A model generated the notes under the pieces. The model was not told the origin of the DNA. It ran no database searches and was given only the letters and a program-made list of their open reading frames with translations. The position numbers and the translations under genes are program-made. Positions 46,033 through 55,893 of a DNA stretch of 64,000 nucleotides are shown piece by piece. Each line of letters starts with the position of its first letter. Within the stretch, counting starts at the first letter, position 1. Source of the DNA: Paraphoma chrysanthemicola (Eukaryota > Ascomycota > Dothideomycetes > Pleosporales > Phaeosphaeriaceae); the NCBI GenBank assembly GCA_020744225.1, contig JAGMWG010000003.1:806001-870000 (forward strand), given 5' to 3'.

Positions 46033-46929
46033 ATGGTTTGTGGCCATACACTGAGCATCTTTGCCCTCGTATGCTTTGCTCTTGTTGCGCTGGTCGCAGC
46101 TCGAGCACCGGAATCAATCATCGCTGGAGGCCAATCGGGCAAGGCCGATGTTTACATATCGCGCCAAATCTCTCCCATTCAGGCGCGCAAGATGAACGAT
46201 AGCGGTTCATCATGCGTGCTTTTCGAACCACCACAAGCCGGACCGTCTATCAGACCAAAGAATACAACATCCGCGCTCTTACAGGCCAACACACCATCAG
46301 GACCAATAGAGTCTAAGATGACAGACCTTTGGAGTTTCAAAATTGACATTGGGAACCAGCGGCAGCATATTGGTGCGTGGTACGGCACCTTCATCCGCGA
46401 CGACATCAAGGAAGCGCTCAGCAAGCAATGCAAACGGTCGAAGAAGTGGGGCACCGGGACATGCTCGACTAAGAGTGAGAGTTTCTACGTCGAATACTCC
46501 AATCAGCGTGAAAGAATCGAGCGAACCGAGTCCGTCCTGGTCCATGTAGTATCTGACGATATTCCTGAAGAGTACGGTACCGCACTCAGAGGCGCTTTCA
46601 TCGATCAGATCGCGGACATCTTTATGATCGCGACCATCGATGACAAGAATTGCTACAGATGGAATCGCACGAAGGAAATGTGCTTGTTCTGCGACCTGAA
46701 AATGTGCATGGCGCCAGCGACAAGGGGCAGGCAACCGGATAGACGAGGTCGAATCGTTCGATGGTGTAATGCACCTGAGTATGTGAGGGTAGCTGTTGCG
46801 GATAAGGATGGGCAGGAGAAAGCGCATATGAAAGTCAAGCTTGAGTTCCAGTACCCGATGGATCAGGGCAAATTTGACTGTATGGGCATCATAGACACTG
46901 TCGATCGAAACGCGAGAGAAATCCGGTAA
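46033..46929 (+). CDS. secreted Cys-containing protein, unknown
   Basis: 298 residues from the ATG at 46033, chosen because it puts a clean signal peptide (MVCGHTLSIFALVCFALVAL) at the N-terminus. The mature part has MTDLWSFKIDIGNQRQHIGA, CKRSKKWGTGTCS and paired Cys such as CYRW, MCLFCDLKMC and RWCNAPEYV. No known domain was recognised. Its size, export and Cys content fit a secreted effector-like or wall protein. It lies 350 bp from a transposon, a setting often rich in variable genes. Confidence 0.65.
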   Translation: MVCGHTLSIFALVCFALVALVAARAPESIIAGGQSGKADVYISRQISPIQARKMNDSGSSCVLFEPPQAGPSIRPKNTTSALLQANTPSGPIESKMTDLWSFKIDIGNQRQHIGAWYGTFIRDDIKEALSKQCKRSKKWGTGTCSTKSESFYVEYSNQRERIERTESVLVHVVSDDIPEEYGTALRGAFIDQIADIFMIATIDDKNCYRWNRTKEMCLFCDLKMCMAPATRGRQPDRRGRIVRWCNAPEYVRVAVADKDGQEKAHMKVKLEFQYPMDQGKFDCMGIIDTVDRNAREIR

Positions 46930-47280
46930 GAGGCGCTGAAAGGTGTGGTAAAGCGCGAGACAATTAATACTGTGGTCGCTTGTCCAGAGAAAGAGGTGAC
47001 GGGGAGCTGTCCAAGCAGCGACTGCTTGTACAAGGAGGGTGGCTGTAGAGGTAAATGAGTCTCAGAAGGGGTTGAGAGTAGCCTGTGCCGTAGGAATTCA
47101 TGAAGAAGAAAGGTCCAGGAACAATAGCTTTGACTGAGACGAAGACAGTTCCTTCGTGTATAGCTGTGCGCCAGACTGACATAGAAAATGAAAACTGACA
47201 CCAGGGTCCAGCATCTTGGTCATTGAAGGCAACTAAATATGTTGTCCTGCCGCTGCTCAGACGGTTAGCCGCGACTGGTA
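46930..47280. other. intergenic up to transposon target site
   Basis: 351 bp from the secreted-protein stop to the left TA duplication at 47279-47280. No gene seen. Confidence 0.5.
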
Positions 47281-47332
47281 CCGTGCCGATCGCCGAGGCG
47301 CCCCCGTCGGTGAGGCGCCCACCCCAACCACC
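47281..47332 (+). repeat. left terminal inverted repeat
   Basis: Starts CCGTGCCGATCGCCGAGGCG. It matches the reverse complement of 49371-49421 except for one substitution (G to A at base 26) and one extra C. Confidence 0.95.
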
Positions 47333-47433
47333 ATCTGCTACCCACAAAGATGAGGTTATATAATCACCCACAATAGCTATTATCACGAGATCTCTTTGGG
47401 GAGTAGTAAACAAGTGCTTGCGATTAATTTGGC

Positions 47434-49323
47434 CTATTTGAATTTCTTCGGAAGGTTGATTTTCCGGCCGCGGGTGGTGGTTTTGGGTGGAGGGCTCGGT
47501 GCAGGATCCTCACCACCAGCACCACCTTCAGCAGCCTGCGCACCACGCCTACGCTTTGCCTGTGGCTTAATACTTTGTGAAGCTGCTCTCTTACCCTTTT
47601 GGTATAATTGTAGAGCTTTTTGAGCGGTTGCAGCTTCTCGTTCCTGTTGTTTCTTACGCTGAAGTTCAGCTCGTTCTTTGGCCTTCCTCTCACGCTCAAC
47701 CTTAGCTTCCTCTTTCTTCTTTTTACGCGCAACCTTTGCCTCCTCTTGCTCAATCTTTTTGAGTAAGGTAGCTTGCTCTCTTATGTGCCTCCTCTCAGCT
47801 TTTTGGAGTTTTTCCTGCTCCTCTTCACCTACTCTTACGCGGTCACGAAAGCGAGCTTCACGGATCTTTGAAGGACTCCAAAAAACTGCACCACCATGGT
47901 ACTCCTCACGCTGCTGAAGATCAAGAGTATTACTCTTCTTTTTGTGCTTCTTTTTAGTGCTAAGAGCGTGCCGTAAGCCCTTATTCTCTTCTTCAAGAAG
48001 CTGGTTTTGCACCTGCATGTGGTGGAGGGAGAGGGTGATCTTTTTGCCCATTTTCTCAGCCCCTTCTTTGACTACGTCCTCTACGAGTAATCTCATCTTT
48101 CTCCAGTCGATCTCAGCGAGGATAGGAGAGCTTTGTGGAGTTGTGGCTTCTTCTGGCGTCTTTGGGTGGAATCTTTGGAGTATAACCTCAGGATCTAAAG
48201 GCACTACCCCAGTGGCTTGAAAGGACTTCAAAATAAGCTCCTGAGTGAAGGATTTCACCCACGCGCGCCAGAACAAAGGGAAGAAATCGCCTTTCTTGAC
48301 TGCAATCAGCCCCTGGCTGAGGTGGAGGTGCTGAGTAAGCTCATGCTTGTACGCAGTTGAGAGAGGCTTAAACATCACCACATCAAGTGGCTGAAGCGTG
48401 TGAGTTGAATGAGGAGGATATACAGCCACAAGGATCTTGTTTCTCTCGCAAAATTCCAAGAAATCCATGGTTACGTGGCTGCCGTGGCCATCTACAATCA
48501 ACAGCCGCCATCGACGTCGCGCTTTCTCTTTTGTTTGGCGGTTGAAAACCTGCTCAAGCCAAGCTAATCCTATATCGTTGTTCGTCCATCCCGAGGCGGA
48601 GGAGGTGACAAAAACGTCGTGTTTTCCCACTGTAATTGCGTCCACCCAGCTGCTTTGGATGGCGCTGTTCTTTGACTCAAAGATGATGCCAGGAGAGAGA
48701 TAGCTACCGTCCGCGCAGATGGCTGCCAGCAGCGTTATCCACTCACGTGAGCCATCTTGGAGAGATGCCCTAACCTCCTTTGAGTCCCATTTAGCCTTGG
48801 AGAAGATCCTCTTACTCTTGCCTATCACCCCAATCATGAAGCCCTTCTCATCCATATTGTAGGTATCCCTTGGCAGCACGTTGTACTGAGTGATCTTATT
48901 GGTGAGGAGCTCAAAGTATAGCTTATACTTCCACTCAGAATCAGCTTTGTGGCGTACAGCGTCCATGCCAGTCGTCCATCGCGAGGTGAGATGGTCCTTG
49001 TTTCTCTGCAAGAAGCGCGTCACCCACCCATCGCCCACATGATCCTTAGCCACCTGTGCTGCGAAATTTTGTACCATAGTTCTTGTAGGTTGTAGCCCTT
49101 GTCCTGTAAGTTTATTGATGTACTCTACAAGCTCCAGCTCTTGTTGTGGGCTGAGTTTCTGCTTCTTGATTGTCTGGGCGTGCACAGAGTGCTGTACACC
49201 TCTGTATCTTCGCGACAGCGTGTGGCGATTGACACCAAATTTGGCAGCAGACTCTTTATACGAGAAATGTTCTCCTCCTTCGTGCGATTCCAGATCTGCA
49301 AGCGCATCATCAATAGGTGCCAT
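47434..49323 (-). CDS. pogo/Fot1 transposase (HTH + DDE_1)
   Basis: Single exon, 629 residues, ATG at 49323. An N-terminal psq/CENP-B-type helix-turn-helix (YKESAAKFGVNRHTLSRRYR) is followed by a second DNA-binding part with GDGWVTRFLQRN. The catalytic domain has YNMDEKGFMIG (first Asp, about 156), LLIVDGHGSHVT (second Asp, about 276) and THTLQPLDVVMFKPL (third Asp). Exactly 35 residues separate the last two, giving the DD35D spacing of this family. A long Lys/Glu-rich coiled coil follows from about 460. It is intact and could mobilise this copy and related ones. Confidence 0.95.
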   Translation of the reverse strand: MAPIDDALADLESHEGGEHFSYKESAAKFGVNRHTLSRRYRGVQHSVHAQTIKKQKLSPQQELELVEYINKLTGQGLQPTRTMVQNFAAQVAKDHVGDGWVTRFLQRNKDHLTSRWTTGMDAVRHKADSEWKYKLYFELLTNKITQYNVLPRDTYNMDEKGFMIGVIGKSKRIFSKAKWDSKEVRASLQDGSREWITLLAAICADGSYLSPGIIFESKNSAIQSSWVDAITVGKHDVFVTSSASGWTNNDIGLAWLEQVFNRQTKEKARRRWRLLIVDGHGSHVTMDFLEFCERNKILVAVYPPHSTHTLQPLDVVMFKPLSTAYKHELTQHLHLSQGLIAVKKGDFFPLFWRAWVKSFTQELILKSFQATGVVPLDPEVILQRFHPKTPEEATTPQSSPILAEIDWRKMRLLVEDVVKEGAEKMGKKITLSLHHMQVQNQLLEEENKGLRHALSTKKKHKKKSNTLDLQQREEYHGGAVFWSPSKIREARFRDRVRVGEEEQEKLQKAERRHIREQATLLKKIEQEEAKVARKKKKEEAKVERERKAKERAELQRKKQQEREAATAQKALQLYQKGKRAASQSIKPQAKRRRGAQAAEGGAGGEDPAPSPPPKTTTRGRKINLPKKFK

Positions 49324-49370
49324 GGTTGTGGAGTTATCGCGTGTGAAAGTTCGTGCAATTCACGCGTCGC

Positions 49371-49421
49371 GGTGGTTGGGTGGGCGCCTCACCGATGGGG
49401 GCGCCTCGGCGATCGGCACGG
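49371..49421 (-). repeat. right terminal inverted repeat
   Basis: Inverted copy of 47281-47332, ending at the TA duplication 49422-49423. Confidence 0.95.
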
Positions 49422-49523
49422 TAGCTCTGGATAAACCCGAATCAGAACAAGCGCATTCACGCTTCACGTGCTCACGCGTCTTCCAATCCTTCCGTCTCAA
49501 CTATGGATTGCAAGACCGCAGCA

Positions 49524-51286
49524 TCATCCCAAAAAGTCCGCAACAAATCTCGCAACTTCCTCCGGCTTCTCCACCATTGGTAAATGCCCCGCTTGCTCCA
49601 CAACCTTCAGCTCAACCCCACTTCCCAGTTTATCTGCCATGTTCTCCTTCATTGTCTTGGGCAACACTCCGTCACCAGCACCCACAAGGAACGCGCCCTT
49701 GCCCTTGTACCCTGCCATCTTCTCTCTAATGTCATACTGATGCAGCGCCTTGACCGAGTCACTAAAACCAGGTAGCGAATTATTCGCAACCATGTCTTTG
49801 ACGCGCGCAACTTTCTTCGCGAGCTCAGCGTCCTCGTAGGACTCTTTGACAAACCAGCGGCGCACGGTGGCTTCGGCTAGGTCCTGGCCTACGATTGCGT
49901 CGCCTGAGGATGTCTTTGCGCCTTCCTTTTCGCACATGGCGACACGATCGTTCCAGGCTGTTGCGTTGGATGGCGGAGCGAATGCGTTGGTGTCGCACCC
50001 GATGAAGGCTGAGATTCGATCGGGATGCGAGAGGCCGGCATTGAGAGCCGTCGCACCGCCGAGAGATACGCCGATGATGGAGGCTTGCTTGACGCGGAGT
50101 GCGTCGAGGAGCGTTATCACGTCCGTTGTGAGGACGTCGATATTGACTGGGGAGATTGAGCTACTAGGAAGTGCAGTGCGGCCGCGTGTGTTGTAGCGAA
50201 GGATACGGTACTTGTTCTTAGTGAACTGCGAGAAGTACGAGATGAAGTCGTCCCAGATGCCATAGTCGACGAGAATACTGTTGGAGAGGACAAGAAGCGG
50301 TGCGTCTGGGTCGGTCGAGCCTTCCAACCGGTAAGGCAGCCGTACGCCATCGGATGTAGTTACGAAGCTCTCGATTGCAGGGCTTTTGTTTGGAGTCGTA
50401 TGCGCCGGGTGTGACTTTGTCAGGCCATCGGTTGACTCTGTTGGGAAAGTCTCCTTGCTCGCCAGACTCTTCAAATCTCTCTGCGCAGCACCAAAGGTAT
50501 AGTACAAGTCATATACCCTCCTCTTGCGCTCCTTCACTACATCCTTGTAGATCTTGTCGCACCATTTTGTCGTTATGGCAGCCTGGAACTCTGGTCCACC
50601 GATTCCATTCTGCGCCGCATACTCATGCAGCGCGAGGTACTCCGTCTCTTTCCTGTGTCCACTTTCCAAGTCCAGATAACTCGTCACAAACCGCCTCGTC
50701 CTTCGCCAGCCCGGCACCTTTTGTAGTAGCGGTACATGCTCTTCATCATACCACTTCCTTAGTTCTTCTTCCTTGTCCGGGCCGTCTTGTAACTGGAAGC
50801 TTACGGCAACCATGACATTCTTCTGCCCTTCATTCTCAACTTTTTGCAAGTCTCGGAAGTCATCGCCTTTCCACTCCTTCAGCAAATCGTAATTCCTGCG
50901 ATCCACAAAGATCTGCTTCATTGTGTCGCGTTCCCGCTGTGTCTGTGCTGGCGCACTCCTAAGCTTCAGATATGGTTCGCGCGTCAAATGCTCGAGCTCG
51001 TCGAAATCGTAAATGGCCATCCATTCCGGCTTTTCCTTGCTGCCTGGTTGCTTCTCGAGATCATTGGCGCGGTACCGAAAGCCATTCTTGCAGAAGGGGA
51101 GGCGCAAACGATTAGGACCGTGTTCATTCTGGTACCTTGAAGGTATTGGCGTCAGATACTGTTTTGAGGAAGCGAGAATCCGCCTGAGGAAGTGTCAACT
51201 TACCAATCGTGGAATTGTGCTTCTGGCAAGCCCTCCTTGGGCTGCATAGTCACATACAGAATACCGGGAGTTGATTTGGACGCCAT
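49524..51286 (-). CDS. two EthD-like domains fused to 3-oxoadipate enol-lactonase-type hydrolase
   Basis: Two exons (51286-51204, 51135-49524) give 564 residues, with FHDWYQNEHGPNR rebuilt across the intron. Residues 1-110 and about 120-240 each look like dimeric alpha+beta-barrel (EthD-like) units, with HDWYQNEHGP and RKWYDEEHVPLL as matching motifs. From about 275 an alpha/beta hydrolase follows: LVLSNSILVDYGIWDDF, YNTRGRTALP, nucleophile elbow IGVSLGGATA (Ser about 384), acid in GAGDGVLP and His in EQAGHLPMVEKP. These fit PcaD/3-oxoadipate enol-lactonases. Next to muconate cyclase and dioxygenase genes it probably hydrolyses the lactone to 3-oxoadipate. The role of the EthD-like part is unknown. 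Confidence 0.85.
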
Positions 51287-51776
51287 GGTTGAGGAATGTG
51301 GGGTACTCTTAAAGTTGGGAGCTTTCAACGTCTTCGAGCAACAAATGCGTGTAGAGGTGTGAGAACGCAATTCAGATTACAAAACAAACTATGATGTGAG
51401 GATTGCCCGCGGTCTACACCCCGGTCAAGTAGCTTCAGGATGAGAGCTTCCCCGATGACATCTGCCGACCGGGCTAATGCACAACAGCTCCAGGTCTATC
51501 GCCCCGCTCGGCGCCGCGATCCATGGCGTCGGAAAAGCGTTCGGAACTGCACGCGGAAAGCTCGGACTGTGAAGGCGCAAGCAGAGTGGATTTTGGATTA
51601 TACAGCCCACCTAAATATTGCTTGTGACAAGCTCAAAAGTTCATGGTCTCACAAAAGATGCTTTCGAGCTCTGATGTAGTTTGGTTCAAGTCTACAAGAT
51701 AGGAAAATTCTAGTCTTGAAAGTGAATTCCATCCTTAACAATGACGAACTATTAATTCCCTCATTGAGCGCGAAAT
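51287..51776. other. intergenic within aromatic cluster
   Basis: 490 bp between the fusion-hydrolase start and the muconate-cyclase stop; both genes read leftwards. It should contain the hydrolase promoter. No gene seen. Confidence 0.45.
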
Positions 51777-53018
51777 TTAGTCGTACCAAATGGCATTCAT
51801 TCCAAAGCCCTTTTCACCAATCTCTAACCTCGCAACCCTCGCCAAAAATTCATCCTGCCATCGGTAGATCTCGATGCCACCTTTCTCATCGTCCGTCAAT
51901 GCCAACCATTCGTCGCTCCACGGACATGGAGAAACAGCGTTGCTGTGTCCACCTGACGTGGGTGTGGGGTTGAGACATATTTGTCGCTCGATGACTCCCG
52001 ATGGGGCGATTTTGAAGGCAGCGATGTAGCCCGTGAGCGAGAAGGAATTTGATCGTGAAGTTGCGAAGAGGTAGGTACCGGACTTGTTGAGGAAGCACAC
52101 GTCGGAGCGATACATTGTGTCTGCGTCGGGAATACCTAGGCATATCAGTGATTGCGTTCAGAGCCGGATTCAAGTAGCTTACCAGGTGGTATTAAAGGAT
52201 ATGTCTTGTGCGTGTAGACTGGTAATTTCGTTTGCGGGTCAATCACGTACTCGCACAGCCTGTTCCCTGCTTCCATCAAAGCATAGAGGTAGTTCCCGCT
52301 TGGGTGCATCTCTACCCATCGTGGATGGTCCTTTGGTGCAGGCGCTTCTGTGTATCCCACTGTTTCCAGCCTGCCTTGATCGTCGATTTTCTTGTGGCAC
52401 CATATCCGGTTTGCCCACATATCTGCGCTGTACAGATACGTCTCGCTTGGATCGAAGACCATTCCGTGAATGGCAGTCTTGTCGCAGTATTCGTAGTTCT
52501 GGATGTTCTCGGCGAGGTGGCCGGACGAGTTGACAGAGAAGATATTGCCGTAGCCCGCATAATCGTAGAAGGGATTGCAGTACACAGCATATGGTGGCTT
52601 TTTCGCAGGAAGGAGGAAGATGGCGCGTGTCTTAGTATCGGCGTCGTTGGCTTTGGCTGTGAATGATGTCAGCTACTGGCCAGCAACATACAGGAAGGAG
52701 CGCATACGATGCCCGCCCAAGGGGAAGCTGCCAGTGTGTACAATCTCACCCGGACTCTTCACCTCGTGTGAGCTCCATTTCTTCATCGAAGAACCATATA
52801 TATTCTTTCTTTGATGCTAAACATTCTGCAATTAGCCATTAAGTCGTCGCGTTCATCATGCGGTCGCGTACGTCGAAGGCCATCCAGCTGATGGGCTCAT
52901 CCTCAGGAATCTCCGTCTTCTTCACCAGCTCGAGCTTCAAGGTCTCGTCGTCGAACGCGACAGTGATGATTACACCAGGGGGCGTCCATGTCCCGATCAT
53001 AAGATGGTGTTTGACCAT
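51777..53018 (-). CDS. carboxy-cis,cis-muconate cyclase (3-carboxymuconate lactonizing enzyme), beta-propeller
   Basis: Four exons (53018-52872, 52816-52708, 52656-52183, 52135-51777) give 362 residues. Motifs in order are HLMIGTWTPPGVI, EPISWMAFD, RKNIYGSSMKKWSSHEVKSP, GHPKANDADTKTRAIFLLPA, IHGMVFDPSETYLYSADMWA, DHPRWVEMHPSGNYLYALME, PTPTSGGHSNAVSPCPWSD and GFGMNAIWYD. This is the seven-bladed propeller enzyme known from Neurospora (about 366 residues), which lactonises 3-carboxy-cis,cis-muconate in the protocatechuate branch of the beta-ketoadipate pathway. It shares an upstream region with the divergent dioxygenase gene, pointing to co-regulation. Confidence 0.93.
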
Positions 53019-53587
53019 TGCGATGAAGTTGTCCTTTCACCGCAATCTTTGCTTGGGTCTGGAGTAGGAACAATCAAGAACACAATCAAAATGCAATTGA
53101 CGTGACGCGACTGCCATGCAGCCCAAGAAATCGCGACGCATCTCGATCCAGTGTTAGGAGACCTTCCGGACTCGACACCGAAGGCGGGGCAAAAGCTTTC
53201 AAACACTAAGTACCCAGGAAAAGCCGCGGTTAAGAATTCATCCACATTCCCTTGCTTCCAATTCGTCAATGCACCCCAGCGACTGCGGGGCAGCACCGTT
53301 CCAGATGGCGCAGCGCCCGGCAGACGTTCGCCTTCTCGCGCTCACAAGTGCCAAAGCCGTCGCATCATGCCGCAGCAGATTTGTCTAAGCGTGTCGCCTG
53401 ATGCGCCGGCTAGAGGCACGGCGATTGTTAACGGTGTTAGTTCGGTTGGCTAGAAGCTGAGTGATGCGCGCGGTACATAAAGGTCTGCTTCCCCAGATAG
53501 ACACAATAATCAACCATACACCATCTCTCCCACTTGAAGCTCAAAAGTACTCTTCCTTACATTGCATTGCCATCTTGCACATTCACA
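53019..53587. promoter_or_regulatory. bidirectional promoter of cyclase and dioxygenase
   Basis: 569 bp between two divergent start codons of genes in the same pathway. A G/C-rich palindromic-looking stretch lies near 53280-53340. No known activator site was identified. Confidence 0.5.
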
Positions 53588-54667
53588 ATGGACCCCAACA
53601 CCCAAACCGCGCCAGAGTACCAAGATGGCAACAAGAGCCACCGCTTCGACCCCAACTTCACGGCCGCCGTTATCAACGCCATGGGACCAGGTGTATCGGA
53701 TCGCAACCGATTTGTTTTGTCCTCTCTGATCACACATCTTCATGACTTCATTCGCGAGGTTGAGCTTACCAACGAGGAGTGGTTTGACGGTGTCCGATTC
53801 GTGAATTCCATTGGCAAGACGACCACAAACACCAGGAACGAGGCTCATCGCATTTCCGATGTCCTTGGTGTCGAATCGTGAGTTCATGAATTTCCAGTCT
53901 ACTCAACACACCATACTGACAATTTGACAGACTCGTCGACGAGATCGCCCACATGCACATCAACGAGTCTGGCGAGACACCGACCTCCTCCACAATTCTC
54001 GGCCCCTTCTGGTCGCCTCACTCCCCCTTCCGCGACCTCGGCGACACCATCATCCGCAACCCACATCCCGATGGCCAGACTTCGCTCATGCATGGTGTGG
54101 TGCGGGATTTGGACACCAAGAAGGGCATTCCCAATGCGGTCATTGACATCTGGCAAGCGAGCGCAAACGGAAAGTACGACTTCCAGGACCCCGAGAACCA
54201 GGAACCCAACAACCTGAGGGGCAAGTTTACGACCAACGAGAACGGCGAGTACAATTACTACTGCTACAAGCCTACTGCTTATTCGCTGCCCACTGATGGT
54301 GAGTTCAATCAAGTTGGAATTTTGCCAACGGCTCGATGCTAATGTTATTTAAGGCGCTGCTGGCCAGCTCTTCAAGGTCATGGACCGCCACCCATTCCGC
54401 CCCGCACACATTCATCTCATGGTCTCGGCAGAGGGCTATAAGCCATTGATCACCCAGTTGTATCCTCGTGACGACCCGTGGGTCACCAACGATACCGTCT
54501 TCGCTGTCAAGGACGATTTGCTGCTAGACTTCAAGCCCAGCAACGATCCCAAGGCGAAGCTAGATCTCCTTTACAACGTTACTCTTGCGCCAACTGGCAA
54601 GAAGACTGGTCGTCTGGACGGTATCCCAAGGCTGCCAAACGTTTTCGATGAGTCGAGCAGGTTGTAA
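53588..54667 (+). CDS. intradiol ring-cleavage dioxygenase (catechol/hydroxyquinol 1,2-type)
   Basis: Three exons (53588-53877, 53931-54298, 54354-54667) give 323 residues. The N-terminal dioxygenase_N helical domain has FVLSSLITHLHDFIREVEL and WFDGVRFVNSIGK. The catalytic beta-sandwich has TILGPFWSPHSP and the four Fe(III) ligands: Tyr in NGKYDFQ (Tyr 179), Tyr in YNYYCYKPTAY, and two His in HPFRPAHIHLMV. The helical N-domain favours catechol or hydroxyquinol dioxygenase over the fungal protocatechuate 3,4-type. The neighbouring cyclase instead expects a carboxylated muconate, so the true substrate is open. Cytosolic. Confidence 0.9.
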
Positions 54668-55046
54668 AAAGGTGACTGTAGCATACCCTGGCGTTTGATA
54701 CTTCGACTTTGTATATAGCGATACCTCGAGATTTCTGCATGAGAATGAATGCCATGATTGAACTTGTACCAAAGAGCAACGCTTCGCTTATTTGCAACAT
54801 GGATCAAGTGATTCTCTCCAAGCCACATGCGCTCATCCGAGATCGCAATCGCTCTGCCACTGTGGGGAACGGTGTCTCTAGTCCCTGCATGTGCATGAGC
54901 ACATATAAAATCTCCCGTGTGCCCGCTTTTCGAGCGCCATGTTCTTGCGTGTTAACCTAACTCTCAGCCGTCCAAAATCACCTCGGACATCATCGCTCAG
55001 GACAACGTCACATTTCAGATTATTCAGCACATCACTCTTCGTCAAG
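54668..55046. other. intergenic within aromatic cluster
   Basis: 379 bp between the dioxygenase and the CMD-family gene on the same strand. The CMD frame is open upstream to 54939 with an ATG there; those 36 residues (Ser/Arg/Thr-rich) could be a mitochondrial presequence or untranslated. Confidence 0.45.
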
Positions 55047-55637
55047 ATGCGCGTGCCCTACGCTCCTTCTGAGCCTCCCAACGAAGAAGCCCGCCCCATT
55101 TACGAACGCATCGCGGAGCGGCGCAAACCACGACCCCTCATCCCTCTCGACCTCGCGCTGCTACACAACCCATCTGTCGCTGACGGCTGGAACTCGTTCA
55201 TCGGGGCGATCCGCACCAAGACCAGCGTGCCCGAGGCGCTCAAAGAACTGGCCATCTCACGCGTCGCCGTGCTGAACAAAGCCGTGCACGAATGGGACGT
55301 GCACGCTGGTCTCGCGCTCAAAGCCGGGGTCACGAAAGAAACACTGCAAGCTGTCTTCGACTCACCTGTCAATGGGCGCGGCTGGAAACGGAATGACTGG
55401 GGCTCGGGTGTCTTGGGTGAGCAGGAGAAGGCAGTGCTGGTATACACGGATCAGATGACGATTGGTGTGGAGGTGGAGGATGAGACGAGTGAGGCGCTGA
55501 GGAAGTTCTTGGACGACAAGCAGGTGGTGGAGTTGACGGCGACGGTGGCTGCGTACAATGCCGTGAGTCGGTTCCTGGTGGCTTTGGATGTCGGCGAGTG
55601 TAATGGGCGGGCGATGAAGAAGGTGGAGGAGCTATAG
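55047..55637 (+). CDS. carboxymuconolactone decarboxylase family protein
   Basis: 196 residues from the ATG at 55047 (AAG before ATG). It reads MRVPYAPSEPPNEEA, then LALLHNPSVADGWNSFIGAI, ELAISRVAVLNKAVHEWDVH (the helix bearing the active-site region of CMD/AhpD folds) and ALKAGVTKETLQAV. It lacks the CxxC of AhpD, so decarboxylase or another CMD-like activity is more likely than peroxidase reductase. Its place beside the dioxygenase and cyclase supports a part in 4-carboxymuconolactone handling, though fungi often convert that lactone by a single hydrolase-decarboxylase. Confidence 0.83.
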   Translation: MRVPYAPSEPPNEEARPIYERIAERRKPRPLIPLDLALLHNPSVADGWNSFIGAIRTKTSVPEALKELAISRVAVLNKAVHEWDVHAGLALKAGVTKETLQAVFDSPVNGRGWKRNDWGSGVLGEQEKAVLVYTDQMTIGVEVEDETSEALRKFLDDKQVVELTATVAAYNAVSRFLVALDVGECNGRAMKKVEEL

Positions 55638-55893
55638 GTTCTAAGTTGGGAAAAGTCAATTGCTTGCTATTGCTATTACATTGTCGCTGTGCTGCGCAGA
55701 AGAACGGAATTGAACCGCTCACGTGTAGCTTACCCCAGATCGCAGCCGTCATTGCACCGTGCACTCTCCGCATTCCTAGCTGGGAAGGAGCCTCGGCGCG
55801 TTCAGCCGCTGCAAACCGAGCCAGCAACACACAATCTGTCGTTTCTCATTCTCTACGCTCACGCAAGGCTCATCTACACATTTCAACATTATC

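Larger units (their letters stand above)
47281..49421 (-). mobile_element. Fot1/pogo-type DNA transposon (Tc1-mariner superfamily), complete
   Basis: A 2141 bp element bounded by inverted repeats of 52 and 51 bp and flanked on each side by TA (47279-47280 and 49422-49423), the target duplication of Tc1/mariner-pogo elements. It contains one intact transposase gene on the minus strand filling nearly all the space between the repeats. Intact ends, an intact duplication and an open transposase suggest recent insertion and possible activity. No sign of C-to-T decay (RIP) inside the coding part was noticed. Confidence 0.95.

Noticed and set aside
48437..48703. Plus-strand frame inside the transposon
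   Set aside because: Shadow of the transposase coding strand.
55692..55767. Minus-strand stretch with GGTTCAATTCC and a weak acceptor pairing, 76 bases, tRNA-like
   Set aside because: The T arm folds but no D arm or anticodon arm forms and acceptor pairing needs several wobbles plus a mismatch; it lies in the 5' region of the IVD gene. At most a degenerate tRNA.
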